In this document: in pieces, positions 7,329 through 8,500 of the stretch
Layout of the letters: every line of letters starts with the position of its first letter
Numbering within the stretch: position 1 is the first letter of the stretch
DNA from: JBBQKF01 sp038326615
Lineage (GTDB): Bacteria > Bacillota > Clostridia > Saccharofermentanales > UBA5734
Length of the DNA stretch: 8,500 bases
Direction of reading: 5' to 3'
Assembly: GCA_038326615.1 (NCBI GenBank)
Contig: JBBQKF010000107.1
Location: 1-8,500 of the forward strand
Notes under the pieces: generated by a model
What the model saw: the letters and a program-made list of their open reading frames with translations, nothing else
Told to the model about the DNA's origin: nothing
Database searches by the model: none
Program-made: the position numbers and the translations under genes

Positions 7329-7824
7329 ATTCTGCCTCCGCTGCAATTATCTTATTAATTTCTTTTGCCACTTTTTTGGGTGTCATAAAAGAATGTACTA
7401 CTTCGTTAATTACCATAACAGGTGCCAAACCACAGGCACCAAGACAAGATACTATTTCTAAAGTGAACATCATATCCGGTGTTGTTGGCTTGTCCGGAGT
7501 TAGGTTTAACTGAGAACGCACTTCTTTTATAAGAGGTTCTGAATTCTTAACATGGCAAGCAGTTCCGTCGCATACTCTAATTACATATTTACCCTTGGGC
7601 TCAAGAGCAAAATGATTAAAGAACGTTGCAACACCATACACCTTAGCTGGCGATATGTCGAGCGATGAAGCTACCAATATCATAATTTCTTCAGGTAAGT
7701 ATCTGTATTCGTCTTGTACCGCCTGTAGTATAGGAATTAGCCTGCTTTTGTCACAATCATAAGATTCTAAAATTTCTAAAACTTTTTGAAATTTTCTTAT
7801 GTTTTCATTACTACCGTCACACAT
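7321..7824 (-). CDS. hydC: NuoE-like [2Fe-2S] subunit of [FeFe]-hydrogenase (HydC)
   Basis: The predicted protein has 167 residues, the usual length for NuoE/HydC. Residues about 10-75 form the helical N-terminal part (ending in YGVATFFNHF, 63-72). Residues about 78-165 form a thioredoxin-like fold holding one [2Fe-2S] cluster, with ligands C85, C90, C127 and C131 in CDGTAC and CLGAC. In HydABC enzymes this subunit sits beside the FMN of HydB and takes part in electron transfer; it has no catalytic site of its own. It starts 33 bases after rex with AAGGA about 8 bases before the ATG, and its stop overlaps the hydB start. NuoE of complex I is the alternative family, but the adjacent HydB and HydA fix the assignment as a hydrogenase subunit. 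Confidence 0.95.
   Translation of the reverse strand: MCDGSNENIRKFQKVLEILESYDCDKSRLIPILQAVQDEYRYLPEEIMILVASSLDISPAKVYGVATFFNHFALEPKGKYVIRVCDGTACHVKNSEPLIKEVRSQLNLTPDKPTTPDMMFTLEIVSCLGACGLAPVMVINEVVHSFMTPKKVAKEINKIIAAEAEYA
7335..7339 (-). promoter_or_regulatory. Ribosome binding site of hydB inside hydC
   Basis: GGAGG on the minus strand, within the last codons of hydC, lies 6 bases before ATG at 7328. It decides the hydB start over the in-frame TTG at 7346, which has no comparable site. Confidence 0.8.
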
Positions 7825-7857
7825 TTTATTTTCCTTTTTGAGTAATATAAAACTATT

Positions 7858-8490
7858 CTAATTTTTTTTTGGCAATTTGTTCGTCAGCAATGCAAGACTT
7901 TGTGAAAACTGTGTATGCACGACATGAACGTCATCTGGCACCCTGATTTGGGAAGGAGCAAAGTTCCAAATTGATTTTATTCCGCCCAAGATCATCATAT
8001 CAGTAACTATTTGAGCTACGTTCGCCGGAACAGTGATAACGCCGATATGAATATGCATTCTTTTAATCAAATTGCTCATTTTATCTATATGTAATATCTT
8101 AATTCCATTTATTTCTGTATTGACTTCGTTGGGCTTATTATCAAAAGCTACTGCAAATGATAACCCATACTGTTTGAAACTATCATACATTAAAAGGGAT
8201 TTACCCAACATACCAGCTCCCGCAAGCACTGCTTCGTGATAATTATTCCAGTTCATAGTATTCTCAATAGCTAGTTTGAGTTCGCTTATGCTATAACCAC
8301 TTTTGGGTTTGCCGTTAATTCCAGTGTATTGCAAGTCTTTTCTTACTTGAATAGACTCAAATCCCAACTGCTCTGCAATCCACGAGCTAGATAAAGTCTC
8401 GTTATTGTCCGCTTTGATTTCTTTTATAAGATGATAGTATCTTACAAGTCTTCTAAGCGTGATTTCTGGTATATTCAGTAATTGTTTCAC
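7858..8490 (-). CDS. rex: Redox-sensing transcriptional repressor Rex
   Basis: The predicted protein has about 210 residues, the family's usual length. Residues 1-80 form a winged-helix DNA-binding domain with the family signature QVRKDL (48-53) and a GYSI turn (66-69). Residues about 85-190 form a Rossmann NAD(H) domain with GAGMLG (91-96), an acidic FDNKP (116-120) and TVPANVAQ (153-160). The C-terminal helix (about 195-206) normally swaps between dimer subunits. Rex binds operators when NAD+ is high and releases them when NADH rises. Placed first before hydCBA, it probably controls the hydrogenase operon and perhaps itself, but the promoter lies outside the window. The start used is GTG at 8490; no Shine-Dalgarno is visible in the 10 bases that remain, and the frame stays open to the edge, so the true start may be further right. 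Confidence 0.93.
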   Translation of the reverse strand: MKQLLNIPEITLRRLVRYYHLIKEIKADNNETLSSSWIAEQLGFESIQVRKDLQYTGINGKPKSGYSISELKLAIENTMNWNNYHEAVLAGAGMLGKSLLMYDSFKQYGLSFAVAFDNKPNEVNTEINGIKILHIDKMSNLIKRMHIHIGVITVPANVAQIVTDMMILGGIKSIWNFAPSQIRVPDDVHVVHTQFSQSLALLTNKLPKKN

Positions 8491-8500
8491 TTTTTTTATA

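Noticed and set aside
7329..7346. Upstream TTG start for hydB (MQRRQN extension)
   Set aside because: The GGAGG ribosome site lies inside this extension and points to the ATG at 7328.

Overview
The window is an AT-rich stretch of bacterial DNA, by eye roughly two-thirds A+T. Six closely spaced genes all read on the minus strand. In order of transcription, right to left, they are rex, hydC, hydB, hydA, then a 280-base gap, hydS, and a SpoIIE/PP2C-type phosphatase. The content points to a strict or facultative anaerobe that makes or consumes H2 during fermentation. Good Shine-Dalgarno sequences (GGAGG, AAGGA) precede most genes, which argues against a typical Bacteroidetes genome. The phylum cannot be fixed from this window. 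No H-cluster maturase (HydE, HydF or HydG) is encoded here, so these must lie elsewhere.

Right half (3395-8490): Rex, an NADH/NAD+-sensing repressor, is followed by the three subunits of a soluble NADH-linked [FeFe]-hydrogenase. HydC is a NuoE-like [2Fe-2S] protein, HydB a NuoF-like FMN/NADH protein with added Fe-S domains, and HydA the catalytic subunit with an intact H-cluster site. The spacing (33 bases, an 8-base overlap, a 4-base gap) indicates one operon. The subunit set is that of HydABC enzymes, many of which couple NADH and reduced ferredoxin to H2 by flavin-based bifurcation. Rex beside the enzyme suggests that a high NADH/NAD+ ratio relieves repression.

Middle (3115-3394): the hydA-hydS gap contains what looks like a non-coding MITE-like insertion of about 167 bp. 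It has 16-base imperfect terminal inverted repeats and a possible TTTA target duplication, one copy of which overlaps the hydA stop codon. Its interior holds five short perfect hairpins separated by single bases. The rest of the gap is the hydS leader, with two dyads and a strong ribosome binding site.

Left half (201-3114): hydS encodes a sensory-type [FeFe]-hydrogenase: two N-terminal [4Fe-4S] clusters, an altered H-cluster domain, a four-Cys Fe-S domain, PAS and a helical tail. Substitutions in the proton path and around the H-cluster suggest a slow H2 or redox sensor. The next gene encodes a PP2C-fold phosphatase with complete metal-binding motifs plus a C-terminal domain of about 155 residues that I cannot assign. 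I infer that HydS controls this phosphatase, making a sensing arm alongside the catalytic hydrogenase. The phosphatase's target is not in the window. The first 200 bases hold a possible tail of a convergent plus-strand gene and little else.
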